Assembly (NCBI GenBank): GCA_947000775.1
Contig: CAMQGK010000048.1
Coordinates: 2,810,501 to 2,874,500, forward strand
Direction of reading: 5' to 3'
Source: Pterois miles
Taxonomy: Eukaryota > Chordata > Actinopteri > Perciformes > Scorpaenidae
Length of the DNA: 64,000 nucleotides
Shown: piece after piece, positions 11,874 to 23,499 of the stretch
Position numbering within the stretch: position 1 is the first letter of the stretch
How the letters are laid out: each line of letters begins with the position of its first letter
The notes under the pieces: model-generated
Database searches by the model: none
What the model was told of the DNA's origin: nothing
Seen by the model: only the letters and a program-made list of their open reading frames with translations
Program-made: the position numbers and the translations under genes

Positions 11874-11990
11874 TCTCTCTGGATGCCCCATTGCTGCTGC
11901 AGAGAAGCTGTCCAAGGGCCACGATAAGCAGCATCTCTCTCAGCCAGGCAGCGAGCACCTCAAAGGAAGTCCCAATGACAGAGTATTACG
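11874..11990 (+). CDS. myt1: myt1 exon: end of finger 3 and linker
   Basis: Completes Ser and gives LSGCPIAAAEKLSKGHDKQ, then a Ser/Gly-rich linker ending NDRVL and a split Arg codon (CG|G). The MYT1 counterpart reads AAAEKLAKSHEKQ and ends SDRILR. The acceptor is ccctccag and the donor GTGGGT. Confidence 0.95.
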
Positions 11991-13159
11991 GTGGGTGATC
12001 GAAAAAACTATCCAGTCATGTACTATAGGGATTTTAAATAATTCTCTTTTTACATAATACATTATGTATGGAGTACGTATGGAGCCCCACGGCCAAGAAA
12101 AGGTGGGAAAAGCTTATCCGACGAGTTAACAACAGAATGCAATAAACAGTATTACTGCTAATTAGATAGTTAAAATGAGTGTAAAAATAAATATAAAGCT
12201 TTATACTTGACCCTTAACCTTACCTCCAACAACTAGATAAATTAAAGAGAAAGGCTTTTTAAAATGTCCCTTTCCTCAGCTGTACCTCCTTCTATGCTGT
12301 TTAGCCATTTTATCAATTTCAGGGCTAAAACAGTTCTAATAAAACTTTGATTGGTACTAATTGCACAATAGTAGGTGTTTCAGGGCATGGATGGAAATAA
12401 GTCTTGGACTACAGGGAGTTGTCCTTCAACCCTGTGTGCTACAAAATGATGTTCCTATACAACTAACTGCTGTCTCAGTTACCTTTCGAGGGAAAGTTAT
12501 TTTCGCCCAGATTACGGTCACAGTTTGAAACAGATTTATACAGATTTAAACTTGTGGTTAACTGAAACAAAACAAAAATGTAACAAAGCTGTTTGGTTAG
12601 GTTTAGTAAAAACATCATGGTTTGGCTTAAAATATGTATGTTTGCTACATTAGGTTAAGTTTCGGACCGATACGAATTTTGAAGACACCAGACTGTGTCC
12701 TTTACTTTTTTATGTGTAAGATTTACCTCCTCTCTCATAATGTCAGATAAACTGAAAACTTCTAATTAGTCTTTTGTTGGTTTTCAGGGCTCCATAGATA
12801 AGATGGTGAAAGAACCATTGTACGTATGCCCTGACTGGACATAGTGAACCTTTCCCCTAAATAAAAGCTGTCTCCCTCCAATCCAAGCTCCACACAGTCA
12901 AGTCCCTCTCAAGGTTACTTTACTACAGAACCACAGAGAAACCACAGAGACAACCCTGACCTTGGTTAGTGTGCCCCTCACGGCGAGAGGTAAAGCTGGT
13001 CTGTGAATGGCTCAATATAGCTAGGAAGTCCTGAAGCATTCAGTGTGACGGTCCAATCATTACTGCCACCTCAAACACTGAGATCTCTTTATCTCCATTC
13101 ATCTCCCCAACTGGTCAGGCACCGTGATCATGGCTAGAAGAATGATAATTAACGCAAAC

Positions 13160-13330
13160 CAGACACTGGTATTATGCTAAATCCACGCTCTTCCTCGTTG
13201 GTATTTTAATTAATAATGCAGCCGATAAGCTAATTATGCAAGTTACAGGGGCATTGCGAGGGGGGATAGGAAAAATAATTGCTTTCCTTGAGGAAAACCT
13301 CATCAGTGGTCAGACAAAGCATAGAGGATT
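13160..13330. promoter_or_regulatory. candidate enhancer with clustered TAATTA sites
   Basis: Unique AT-rich block with ttttaattaataatgcag, gataagctaattatgcaa and aaaataattgctttcc. These are several homeodomain cores and a GATA-like site within 100 bp. The complexity is non-repetitive and no ORF crosses it. Inferred from motif clustering only. Confidence 0.3.
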
Positions 13331-13839
13331 AAAACATAATAAGGCCCGCTTTGTTTTTCTTCCTTAGATTGTTGTTAAAATGAGCTTGGTTGTCTGTTAT
13401 GTATGAGGCTGCAGAGTTCCTCATGCGATCCATGTTCAAATAGAATCCATGTCGAATAAATAAAACGCGATCTGTGATCAGTGGTAGAACATTTTGGACT
13501 GTCATGAAAATCCTCCTTTGGACTTCCCCAGATGTGAGCTTGTATTATTGGTCTGCCACAGTGCGAAGGCCACCCCAGTACATGCCAGGTCATGTACTGT
13601 AGCTTCTTAATGGGCATATGGTTGGAGGCCAGAGACTGTGATATGGGCTTCAGTGATAGAGAGTGGAGAGGAGGGAAAAAAGGACTGGGCCTTGGAGCCT
13701 CCCTCTCTCACCACTCCTCTTTTCTTTCCCACTTTTCTCTCTTCTTTCTCTCTTCCCCCGCCCGTCTGCCTCTCCCTGGTCTATCAGTGGATTTACGCCA
13801 ACAGGTCTGACAAAAGCCCGGGCTCTCCAGGAAAACGAG

Positions 13840-13925
13840 AGGGCTTAAAGCTCATAAATTCATGCTGTACAACATGCAAATGTGCCCTCTGCTGATAAGA
13901 GAGCTTTTAATCCTGCAGCACTCCT
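13840..13925. promoter_or_regulatory. candidate element with POU octamer
   Basis: Contains a perfect ATGCAAAT at 13874-13881 flanked by unique sequence (cataaattcatgctgtac, gctgataagagagctttt). It is the second octamer in the myt1 introns of this window. Confidence 0.25.
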
Positions 13926-14200
13926 GCTAAGTACACCGTTGCCCCTATCTTTACTCTCTCTATGACTCTCTGCCTCCCCCTCTCATTCTTCTGTCCTCTT
14001 ATTCTTTTTTCTCCTCACCATTTGTTTTTTGTGTTGATTGTGTGACTCTATTGCGTCAACCCTTTTTCCTGTCCAATCTCTGTCTGTGTTTTCAGTTCTG
14101 CTTTCTGCTTGATTTCATGGTAATCCCCCTCCTGCCCCCATCTTAACACCCAAACCGGCCCCACCCTGACGTCCTCTCCCTCTCTCTTTCCCCATCACAG

Positions 14201-14415
14201 GCCCATGTGCTTTGTGAAGCAGCTGGAGGTGCCCCAATATGGCAGCTACAGGCCCAACATGGCACCCGCCACACCTCGCGCCAACCTGGCCAAGGAGCTG
14301 GAGAAGTACTCCAAGGTGTCCTTCGATTATGCAAGCTTCGACGCACAAGTGTTCGGGAAGCGCATGCTTGCTCCAAAGATGCCCACCAGCGAAACGTCAC
14401 CCAAAGCCTTCAAAA
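14201..14415 (+). CDS. myt1: myt1 exon: start of central MYT1 domain
   Basis: Encodes PMCFVKQLEVPQYGSYRPN, APATPRANLAKELEKYSKV, FDYASFDAQVFGKRMLAPK and ETSPKAFK. These are nearly identical to the MYT1 segment after finger 3 and diagnostic for the family's central domain. The acceptor is catcacag; the donor GTAGGA follows the phase-1 A. Two other open frames over the same bases are shadows. Confidence 0.97.
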
Positions 14416-14593
14416 GTAGGAGACGATTCCGGTTGTTTTTATATGAATGACAAGCTCTTATATTTTTATTACTTTACCACACCAAGCATTTGAGGTTGAG
14501 GTCCCATTAAGAAATATATGTATAGTTTTGTCCATTTCTCTGTCCGACTTTTTTGATGTCCTGATCTAAAGTTAACCTCTTGTCCTCCTACAG

Positions 14594-14781
14594 CTAAGCC
14601 CTCATTCGCCAAGTCACCGTCACCCAGCCTCAGTCTCCACGGCTACGGGAAGAGCTCCTCCTTGGCCTACGACTATTCCCATGATGCCGAGGCCGCTCAC
14701 ATGGCTGCCACTGCCATCTTGAACCTGTCTACCCGCTGCTGGGAGAAACCTGAGAACCTCAGCACCAAACCCCAAAATAAG
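14594..14781 (+). CDS. myt1: myt1 exon: central MYT1 domain
   Basis: Encodes TKPSFAKSPSPSLSLHGYGK, then YDYSHDAEAAHMAATAILNL and STRCWEKPENLSTKPQNK. The second part is the most conserved block of the domain. The Ser/Pro stretch before it is longer than in human MYT1. The acceptor is ctcctacag and the donor GTAAAC; it ends in phase 0. Confidence 0.96.
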
Positions 14782-15012
14782 GTAAACAGACTGCAGTTAT
14801 CCAGAGATATTTTTTCTGTTAATTATTGCTTATTAAGGATTGTAATTAAAGACTGACAGTATGGGAAATAAATCCTTCATTGCTGAGTTCTTAGGTGATC
14901 TGACAATAACTTAAATAACTTAGCTTAAATATGAGATGAAGCAGTTGTTTATGGGTGATGTAATTGTTATAAAGTGTTACCCTCCTCTTCTCTTCTTAGC
15001 ACACCAGTGGGT

Positions 15013-16385
15013 CTCTCCTCCTCTATTCTCCTCTCCTCTCCTCTACCCTCCTCTATTCTCCTCTCCTCTCCTCTACCCTCCTCTATTCTCCTCTCCTCTC
15101 CTCTACCCTCCTCTCCTCTCCCTCCTCTCCTCTACCCTCCTCTCTTCTCCTCTCCTCTTCTCTACCCTCCTCTATTCTCCTCTCCTCTCCTCTACCCTCC
15201 TCTATTCTCCTCTCCTCTCCTCTACCCTCCTCTATTCTCCTCTCCTCTCCTCTACCCTCCTCTATTCTCCTCTCCTCTCCTCTCCCCTCCTCTCTTCTCC
15301 TCTCCTCTACCCTCCTCTATTCTCCTCTCCTCTCCTCTACCCTCCTCTATTCTCCTCTCCTCTCCTCTACCCTCCTCTATTCTCCTCTCCCTCCTCTACC
15401 CTCCTCTATTCTCCTCTCCTCTCCTCTCCCCTCCTCTACCATCCTCCTCTCCCCTCCTCTATTCTCCTCTCCTCTACCCTCCTCTATTCTCCTCTCCTCT
15501 CCTCTACCCTCCTCTCTTCTCCCTCTCCTCTCCTCTACCCTCCTCTATTCTCCTCTCCTCTACCCTCTACCCTCCTCTACCCTCCTCTATTCTCCTCTCC
15601 TCTCCTCTACCCTCCTCTATTCTCCTCTCCTCTCCTCTACCCTCCTCTATTCTCCTCTCCTCTCCTCTACCCTCCTCTCCTCCTCTCCTCCTCCTCTCCC
15701 TCCTCTATCATCCTCCTCTACCTCTCCTCTACTCTCCTCTCCTCTCCTCTCCTCTACTCTCCTCTCCCCTCCTCTACCCTCCTCTCTTCTACCCTCTACC
15801 CTCCTCTATTCTCCTCTCCTCTCCTCTACCCTCTACCCTCCTCTACCCTCCTCTATCATCCTCCTCTACCCTCCTCTATTCTCCTCTCCTCTCCTCTACC
15901 CTCTGCCCTCTACCCTCCTCTACCCTCCTCTACCCTCCTCTCTTCTACCCTCTACCCTCCTCTATTCTCCTCTCCTCTACCCTCTACCCTCCTCTACCCT
16001 CCTCTATCTCCTCCTCTACCCTCCTCTATTCTCCTCTCCTCTCCTCTACCCTCTACCCTCCTCTACCCTCCCCTCTACCCTCCTCTACCCTCCTCTACCC
16101 TCCTCTCCTCTACCCTCTACCCTCCTCTACCATCCTCCTCTACCCTCCTCTATTCTCCTCTCCTCTACACTCCTCTATTCTCCTCTCCTCTCCTCTACCC
16201 TCCTCTCCTCTACCCTCCTCTACCCTCCTCTACCCTCTACCCTCCTCTACCCTCCTCTACCATCCTCCTCTACCCTCCTCTACCCTCCTCTACCATCCTC
16301 CTCTACCCTCCTCTATTCTCCTCTCCTCTACCCTCCTCTCCTCTCCTCTACCCTCCTCTCCTCTCCTCTTTTCTCCTCCTCTCTT
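15013..16385. repeat. 1.4-kb pyrimidine minisatellite
   Basis: Almost pure C/T on the + strand, built from short variants of CTCCTCT, ACCCTCCTCTA and TTCTCCTCTC in higher-order units of about 30 bp (for example CTATTCTCCTCTCCTCTCCT recurs many times). The array has no stops in two + frames for over 1.3 kb (Ser/Leu/Pro-rich), but this follows from the repeat and is not a gene. It is intronic, between two MYT1-domain exons. Confidence 0.97.
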
Positions 16386-17941
16386 TTGCTCATTTTTTCT
16401 CTCCCCATCAACTCTGCATGAATATATCATCAGGAGGCATTGGCTTACAGGATGGTGTTGAGATGCAGTTGCATCACCTCTTCTATCCTTTCATCCCTCC
16501 ATCCCACACACTTTTCATGTTGTTATTGAATTTGGCTGACTGCCAGTTCCCTGGATTACTTTGCCACCAGGTAGCCTTTTTTCATTATCTGCCGGACGGA
16601 TCTTCCACTCTCTTTCTCCACCCCCGCCACTCTTTCTCCCATTTTCTTTTCACATCTCTTTTTACTCTCTTTTATCTCCCTCTCTTCCTCTCTGTCTCTC
16701 TGTGTTTCTCTCTCTGGTCTCTGTCTATACCGCTCTATCGCTCACTCACTCCTTCTTTCCCCTCTCTGTGCACAGGAGGTGTAATTGGAGCACCACTTCC
16801 CCCATATTGTGATTTTTAAAAGCCTTTTTGCCTCACAGAGGAGAGAAAGTGACTGCTTCATCATTTTTCGATTTCCTGACGTATTTTAGAAAGATAAAAA
16901 GTGAAGATTAATGTCTCTGGCAGCACAGCAGAGCAAGGTGTTGTTCAGTGAGGCACTGATCCAAGAGCAGGCCTTAGCTGCACAGTATTACAGCACAGAT
17001 CAACTAGGGACTGATCTGGAATCAGAGTCAGAGCCAGTTGAAATCCAATATTGAAACACTGGAACACTGAGCTCATCAACCAGGGACATTTCTGGGAACT
17101 GTTCCCGTTTTCTCTCTTCTCCTAACCCTTTGATTTTTCTGGCCCTTGACCAGCCCATATGAGCGCCATTTTAGATGAATACTGAAAACATGGCTCCTCT
17201 CACCCGTCTGTTTCTGTTCACCTGCCAGCACTATAATAGAGCATGGAGAGATGAACTGTGGTGTTGGTGCTGTTGGCACCGGTTTGTTACCAGAGCGCAT
17301 TAGATATCATTACTAGTATGCTTAAGCGATGGCGGCGGTGTTCTGAACTCACACTGCTGTATGGCTGTAAAGATGGACAGACACCCCAGTCATTTCACCA
17401 GTAAAGTTCAGTTTAATCTGAAACTAAATCCCTCCCTGAACACAACTGTGGATTATATGAAGTTATGATTCAGGAAAATGTAGGTATGTTAATGTATGTG
17501 TAGCGCTGCAACTGAATCTGCTCAAGAGGGTAATTAAATTAATCACAATCATCATCATGCAGGCCTACCTCTCACACTGAAGTGCACCAGAGGAGACTGC
17601 ATTACTTATTTAAATTTGAGAATAATTAATTAGTGTATTAGTTAACTAAATTTCTCTATTGGTTCTCCTCCAGTTACTAACTATGTATGTCTTTCTGTCT
17701 ATCTTTTACTAATTTTGGTTTCATAAACTGACCCATATTGTGTCACTGCATTCAAGGGACGTTAGCTAGCTAACCAAGGCCTGATTGGTGTGGTGATGTT
17801 CAAAATTGACTGATCAATTATGCTTTATCTGAATTAATATGTGTAATATGTGCATTTAGAAGTAACTTGGTTATTGGTTGTTTGAGAAGTTGATGATGTT
17901 GTGATTTGGGCTCAGTCCTGAGTATCTTGTGTGTTCTCTAG
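16386..17941 (+). other. myt1 intron remainder
   Basis: Pyrimidine-rich until about 16770, then ordinary unique sequence up to the acceptor ttctctag at 17941. No exon or repeat could be supported here. Confidence 0.6.
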
Positions 17942-18199
17942 GAAATGGACATTGAGGTGGATGAGAATGGCACCCTGGACCTGAGTATGAAGAAGCCCAT
18001 TAAACGAGAGGGCAGTTTGTCCGGCGCCAGCCCCGGGGTTCGGTCCCCAGACCCTTCCTCCTCCTCCTCCTCATCGCTCCATCATGGCGGAAGCAGCGGG
18101 ATGACATCGCCAAACCTACACACCTACAAGCAGGAGGAGTGGGAAGGACCGCTGGATTACACCAAACCCAACCGCCAGAGGGAGGAGGAAATGGACGAG
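17942..18199 (+). CDS. myt1: myt1 exon: MYT1 domain, Ser-rich
   Basis: 86 whole codons. It opens EMDIEVDENGTLDLSMKKP, the strongly conserved MYT1 signature, and continues with a Ser run (eight or so Ser), GMTSPNLHTYKQEEWEGPLD and YTKPNRQREEE. The acceptor is ttctctag and the donor GTCAGTA. The downstream extension of this frame to 18292 is intron. TLDLSM resembles a CtBP-type PxDLS motif, but binding is unproven. Confidence 0.96.
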
Positions 18200-18833
18200 G
18201 TCAGTACAATTAGACTGAGCAAAAGTACAAGCTCCAAACACGCATTAGTTCCTGTGATATTAGCCACAGAGGAAGTATTGCAACACAAATAACAACAGAC
18301 AAAATTCCCCCCTAAGCGTCCTGAATAAGAAACTCATACTTGTTTACATCACTTTGTCTTTCTCTAATCCCTCTGCCTTGTTTCCTGTCCCCTTTTCCTC
18401 TTTCTATTATTCATTTATTTCACTGAAATGTGAGAGTTACTGTACAGTTAAAACACTGCACTGTGTAACAGAGGTGGTGTGTCAGGTGCATTGCACCATC
18501 CTGACTGTGGCATATGCTAATTTTTACTCCTTTGAACTTTTTCAAAAGAAATATAAAGGGCTTTGAGTGTAAATTTTTTATGAGGACACAGCATTTGGAA
18601 ACATCATTTGTCTACAGAAAGGAAAGAAAAGGGATCAGAGTAGACTTGTGTGCACATGGTGGTTTGCAAAGTTTCTTGGCTTGTATACAAATCAATGAAA
18701 ATTATTGCAAGAAAGCCATCACTCAGAAATGGTCTTAAAAGTCTCTACAGTCCACACAACAACACATTAGTACAATTTCAGTGATAAAAGGATCACAGAG
18801 GAATTACAAGGTCTTTTTAACTCATTTCTTCAG

Positions 18834-18988
18834 ATGGAGCACACGGGCCAGTCCTTTGTCTCGTCTGACGCAGAGGACTGTGACATGATGCAGGACTGTC
18901 TGGAGGAGAGGAAGTACCCAGGAGAGGTTACGACCCCAAGCTTCAAGGTCAAGTTCCAGCCCAAGGATAGCAAGAAAGAGCTGCTCTC
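18834..18988 (+). CDS. myt1: myt1 exon: end of MYT1 domain before finger 4
   Basis: Encodes MEHTGQSFVSSDAEDCD, an acidic spacer, then LEERKYPGEVTTPSFKVKF and SKKELLS. The MYT1 counterpart has EERKYPGEVT and KKELLT right before finger 4. The acceptor is tttcttcag and the donor GTAAGT. It ends in phase 2. Confidence 0.95.
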
Positions 18989-19019
18989 GTAAGTAACAAG
19001 ACAAAAGAGTCCTCAGCCA

Positions 19020-19560
19020 CGCTAGTGACTCTGCTGTTAGGCTGCTGTGCTTTCAGCTAAATGCTAACAAGCTCACAATGACAATGCTAACATGTAATGA
19101 TGTTTGCAATTATAGTTTAGCTTGTTCATCATCTAGCACCAGTTAGCATGCTAGCTTTTGCTAATTAACAGTAAACATAAAGCACAGCTGAGGCTGATGG
19201 GAACGTCATTAGTTTTGTAGATTTGGTCATAAATCAAAATATTAGATAAACAAATATTTGACCTGATGATGGCGCTAGATTAAAAGTTACGGGACCAGCA
19301 ACACATTATAATTCATCCTGAGGGGACATGAGTGTCTCTCAAACTTCATGGCAGGTCATCCAATAGTTGTTAAGATATTTCCCTCAAAAGTACAAATGTC
19401 CTGTTGGCACTACAGGAGAAGTCAGAGGGTGATCAGAGGCTGCGGGTACGCTTGTCTTTTCAAAGCGACTTTTGTCATCCAATCAAGCCATGACACATTA
19501 ACTGTCAAGTCTGTTCGCTCCAAAATCGAATCTTGCTCCACTGGGATCTGATCAGCCAGA
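19020..19560. repeat. interspersed fish repeat in myt1 intron
   Basis: Contains the phrases gctaaatgctaac, agttagcatgctagc and aattcatcctgaggggacat, which recur in many fish introns. A second partial copy of the same family at about 20040-20230 shares attcatcctctggggacc and caatagttgttaagatattt-like text. No coding capacity. Confidence 0.5.
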
Positions 19561-20039
19561 CCACATGCTGAGGCGGTCTGGTTCACATTGAGTTCACATC
19601 AGAGTTCCTCTCCTGAGCGAGAGCAAAGGGAACAGAGGTAGAAACCCTTGGCTGTCTGAGTCCTGTTACGCTACTGCTGATTAAAACCCAACATATCCTG
19701 AATTTGCTGCTTCAAAATAAAAGCTTGTAGAATTTATAAGAGAATGTGTTTTTATCGCCGAATTGGCGTAGTTTTGTTGGTGACTATTCTTCAATAAAAA
19801 CAAGTCTACCAATACTGCAGGGAGGAAGAGTAAGTAAGTAAAACATAACAGGGATCTTTTATTGTGAAGAATTTATAGGAAATTAAATGTGTTTATCCAC
19901 CCTTTTACAGACGCTTCTTTGACCATGAAATTCTGTGTATCCAATCACGATCCAATCCGGCACATAGCATTAAAGTATTAAGACACATGCCGACATGCTG
20001 GAACTCAGCTGTGTCTGTTCCAGCCTCGCGCATCCAAAA

Positions 20040-20230
20040 AGACAAGTGTAACCCAGGCCAAAGTCATTAAAATTCATCCTCTGGGGACCATGAATATCTC
20101 TGTTTCACGGCAGTCGATCTAATAGTTGAGATATTATAGTCTGGAGCAAAGTGGTGGACCGATCAACATTTCCATCCTTACAGCCACATCGCTGCCATGC
20201 AGGCCTGACCCAAATGCTTCGAAGCTTCTC
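20040..20230. repeat. second partial copy of the intron repeat
   Basis: Matches the right part of the copy at 19020-19560 (attcatcctctggggacc, ctaatagttgagatatta, ccatgcaggcc). Same orientation; decayed. Confidence 0.5.
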
Positions 20231-20636
20231 CTGTTGCCATGGTAATCGACCTCCAAGTCTGTTTTCAAATTCTTTGACTGAGTTTGTAATAATAAAGTAT
20301 AAATCCCAGCATAGCCCACAAAAAGAAATAATCCAACAACATTATTCATTTTTCATATTCAGCATTAATTATTATAAGTTATTCTCAGATGGATATCAGT
20401 GTTTGTTGTGTGTGTACAGTAGTGCAGCACTGAAACGGGGGAGATGGAGACAGACAGAAGAACATGTCAGCCTGCTGCGCTTTGAATATGTCTCATCGAA
20501 AGCCTCGAAGCCCAAACAGTAGTTTTGGGGGCAGCCCTACTAGCATGTAGCCCTACTAGCATGTCTGAAAACAGTCCCTCTGTTCTTTCTAACGTCTCTG
20601 TTTCTTTTCCCCCTCTTTGTCTCTCACCCTCTCCAG

Positions 20637-20699
20637 GTGCCCTACACCTGGTTGTGATGGCAGTGGTCACATCACGGGAAACTATGCGTCTCATCGCAG
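20637..20699 (+). CDS. myt1: myt1 exon: first half of finger 4
   Basis: A 63-nt, phase 2-2 exon encoding [20 protein letters not shown], identical in size and phase to the exons for fingers 1 and 5. The acceptor is ctctccag and the donor GTATGC. It opens the C-terminal cluster of four fingers. Confidence 0.97.
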
Positions 20700-21105
20700 G
20701 TATGCACCGTTGCAGACTTATTTGGATGATACAGCATGCTAGCGCTGTCTTTATAAAAAATGTTAGCTCTACTGAGACTCTTCTGCCGCCTGCTCTGCAC
20801 CTGAGTCCAAAGTGGGCGCACCACGACTAATTCAAATATTGTATTTGATCCTGACATGCCAGAGGCAATAATGTAGCGTGAGCCCAGGAAGCAAAGACGG
20901 TCATTGACTTTGATATGCATCAGTAATTTACTTCTTGCTGTCTGTCCTCTTCTTCCTAAATGACCTTGGTATGCCTTGCATTCTTGATTTCCCTTTGCTC
21001 ACGTCTTTCTCCTCTCTCCTTTCAATCCCCTCACACCCGCTTTCCTCGTCCCCCTCTTTTCGTCCTTCTCTCCTTCTGCCTGTCCTTCGCTCTCCTTTCC
21101 CTCAG

Positions 21106-21174
21106 TCTGTCTGGGTGTCCTCTCGCTGATAAGAGCCTTCGGTCCCTCATGGCGGCCCACACCCCTGAACTCAA
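21106..21174 (+). CDS. myt1: myt1 exon: end of finger 4 and linker to finger 5
   Basis: Encodes SLSGCPLADKSLRSLMAAH and TPELK, matching SLSGCPLADKSLRNLMAAH of MYT1. The acceptor is ccctcag and the donor GTATGT; both borders are in phase 2. Confidence 0.97.
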
Positions 21175-21644
21175 GTATGTCTGCTCTACACCTTCACTGC
21201 CTTTTCACTGCCACTTCAATGCACTGCTACTAATACCGTCTAATGTCACCGTGCTTTATTCGGCTGACGTTAACTCAGCTTTTGTTGCCTGCTGCTGCCT
21301 CTGCTGCTGCTGCTGCATCTGTCATGGCATTTTTTTCTGGCTTGGACTATGCTTGTTTTTACTTCAGTCAGTTCATGTAAATGTGAAATATAATAGAAAC
21401 TCTGAAGTATGCATAGCTCTTTACTAGAAAGTAGGCTTTTCACAACCCACTGTAGACAGATACAAGAAGCGTTTAAATGGCAGAGAGCAAAGATGAAAAG
21501 ACTGAATTTAAAACAGACATTGCTCACAAGAGTGAATAAGAAAATGAGCAAAATGAATAAGCAGACCTTTTCTCTCATCTGCATAATGCCATTTTCACTC
21601 TGAAACATCTACACTGTTGTTTTTTTCTGCTAACCCTGTATTAA

Positions 21645-21737
<93 letters not shown>

Positions 21738-21748
21738 TAACAAACAAA

Positions 21749-21853
21749 AAAAAAACACAAATGCACACACAAAAACACACGTGCACGCACATGCACACAC
21801 AGACACACCAACACACACACACGCACACACATGCACACACACATGCACACATA
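21749..21853. repeat. (CA)n-like intron repeat
   Basis: Imperfect CACACA/TGCACA tract directly after the finger-5 donor. Confidence 0.85.
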
Positions 21854-22115
21854 CAGTACAGTCAGTCAGTCAGAGAGGTCTAGTGACAGTTCATGGTAGA
21901 ATTAGACAGGGATCACATACTCACACATTTCCACACCTTTCCATTATCCTATTTTCGGCCATATTGGGCGTTTTAAGTTGATTTGGTTTGTAATTTGGTT
22001 GATCAGCCTCTGTAAAATTATTCTTCCTCATAATGTGCTCTCCCTTTAACAAGCAATCACTTCAACAGACCTTTTTTCAACCCTATGTTATCAACTCCAT
22101 ACTTTCTGTTTTCAG

Positions 22116-22196
22116 TATCTCTGGGTGCCCGCGTGCCAAGAAAAGTGGAATTAAAACTCCTACCAAGGACAACCAGGAGGACTCCGAGCTTTTAAA
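22116..22196 (+). CDS. myt1: myt1 exon: end of finger 5 and linker to finger 6
   Basis: Encodes SISGCPRAKKSGIKTPTKDN, QEDSELLK. MYT1 has SLSGCPRAKKSGVK and KEDPELMK at this place. The acceptor is gttttcag. The donor is unusual, GTTCGT, but the phase (AA|A for Lys) and the protein match leave little doubt about the border. Confidence 0.92.
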
Positions 22197-22806
22197 GTTC
22201 GTACCGCTCAGAAAGCCATAATGTCTGCTTTTAGTGAGACTGACGGTAAAAGTAAAATGCAATAAAAAGAGAGAGAGAGAGAGGTTACGGTACTGTGAAT
22301 CATATGCAGAGGTAGTGACCTGCCCCCAAAATTTAATCAAACAATCAGGCCCTTACTGATGGGAAAATACACTTACTGCAGATACTGACTCTGAATGTAG
22401 TTCATGGTAGAGTATCGTAGAGTAGATTGTGAATACATAAGAAATACATCGGCTTCATATTGCATTTGCACACAAAAACAGTTAATTTACCAGCATGTTG
22501 ACTGAACCTTAATAGCTCTTGCATTAATATTATTATTCATGCATAAATAATATGTCAAACCCAGGTGCAAGAAGATAAATTTTGCCCAGTAGAGAAAGTA
22601 TATAACTTGAATTTTTATTGTAATATTCTGAACTTTCTCTACAGTTTATATGTTTATATTGTCCTTGTCTAACCCTTGTGCTTTCTTCCGCTCTTTATTT
22701 CTTTCCCTGCTGCCTGGCTTCAACACTTCTTCTTCCTCTCCTGCTGCACAACTCTCCTCTTCTTTTTTCTTCTTCTTCTTTCGGTCCTTTCCTCTGCTCC
22801 CTGCAG

Positions 22807-23028
22807 ATGCCCGGTGCCGGGCTGCGACAGTTTGGGTCACATCAGTGGGAAATACGCCACACACCGCAGCGCCTACGGGTGTCCACTGGCGGCCCGCAGA
22901 CAGAAGGAGGGTCTCCTGAATGGCACACCCTTCAACTGGAAGGCCTTCAAGACAGAGGGGCCTACCTGTCCCACCCCAGGTTGTGACGGCTCTGGACATG
23001 CCAATGGAAGCTTCCTCACACACCGCAG
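22807..23028 (+). CDS. myt1: myt1 exon: whole finger 6 and first half of finger 7
   Basis: Encodes finger 6, CPVPGCDSLGHISGKYATHR then SAYGCPLAARRQKEG, the linker LLNGTPFNWKAFKTEGPT, and the first half of finger 7, [20 protein letters not shown]. Finger 6 is not split by an intron. The acceptor is ctccctgcag and the donor GTAAGC. Near-identity to MYT1 throughout (LAARRQKEG.LNG, SFLTHR). Confidence 0.97.
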
Positions 23029-23183
23029 GTAAGCACTAGAAATGTCTGTTTTTGATTCTCCAAATGAGAAGGTAGGAGTGTGTATTTAGACTTGGTTTGA
23101 CAAGGAGACAACCTGATGCAAATAAAGTAATCTTCTGGAAAGTATGAGGAGCTTCCATGTTTTTGTTTTAAACATGTTCATTT

Positions 23184-23492
23184 AAAGGAAAAGTGATAGA
23201 ATATAATATTAATCAGTATGTTTTTTTTTAGTGTAGTGAAACGAAGAATCCTGTTTTCATCTCCTAGAACGAGTCGTTTATACCTCCATAGGGAGCGGGT
23301 CCTCTTCACAGAGCCGGCCTCCATGTTTCTACGGTAGCCCAGAGAGGGAAAATAAACACTAGAGAGGGACATTTACGTTTGGGTATTTTCAGGTTTTCCA
23401 GTCAGTTCTCCTGCACACTTGGCACACTGGAGAAGCTTCAGTTGGTTGCAGTCTGCATCCTCACCGCTAAATCCTACGCTCTGCACCTTTAA
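23184..23492. mobile_element. decayed MITE of the 8319 family
   Basis: Shares the landmarks ctccatgtttctacggtag, gccggcc, ttggttgcagtctgcatcc and the right end cctacgctctgcaccttt with the copies at 8319-8617 and 41395-41952. The left terminus is eroded. It lies directly beside the 160-bp MITE that starts at 23500. Confidence 0.6.
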
Positions 23493-23499
23493 AAACGCA

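Larger units (their letters stand above)
11991..14200 (+). other. myt1 intron with possible regulatory islands
   Basis: 2.2 kb without coding sequence. Most is plain intron. The stretch 13160-13330 and the area around 13850-13920 look like enhancer candidates and are listed separately. Nothing else stands out. Confidence 0.6.

Noticed and set aside
14936..16819. Open frame of 627 codons, rich in Ser/Leu/Pro
   Set aside because: It is a direct product of the stop-free pyrimidine array and lies in a myt1 intron; a second frame over the same bases is equally open.
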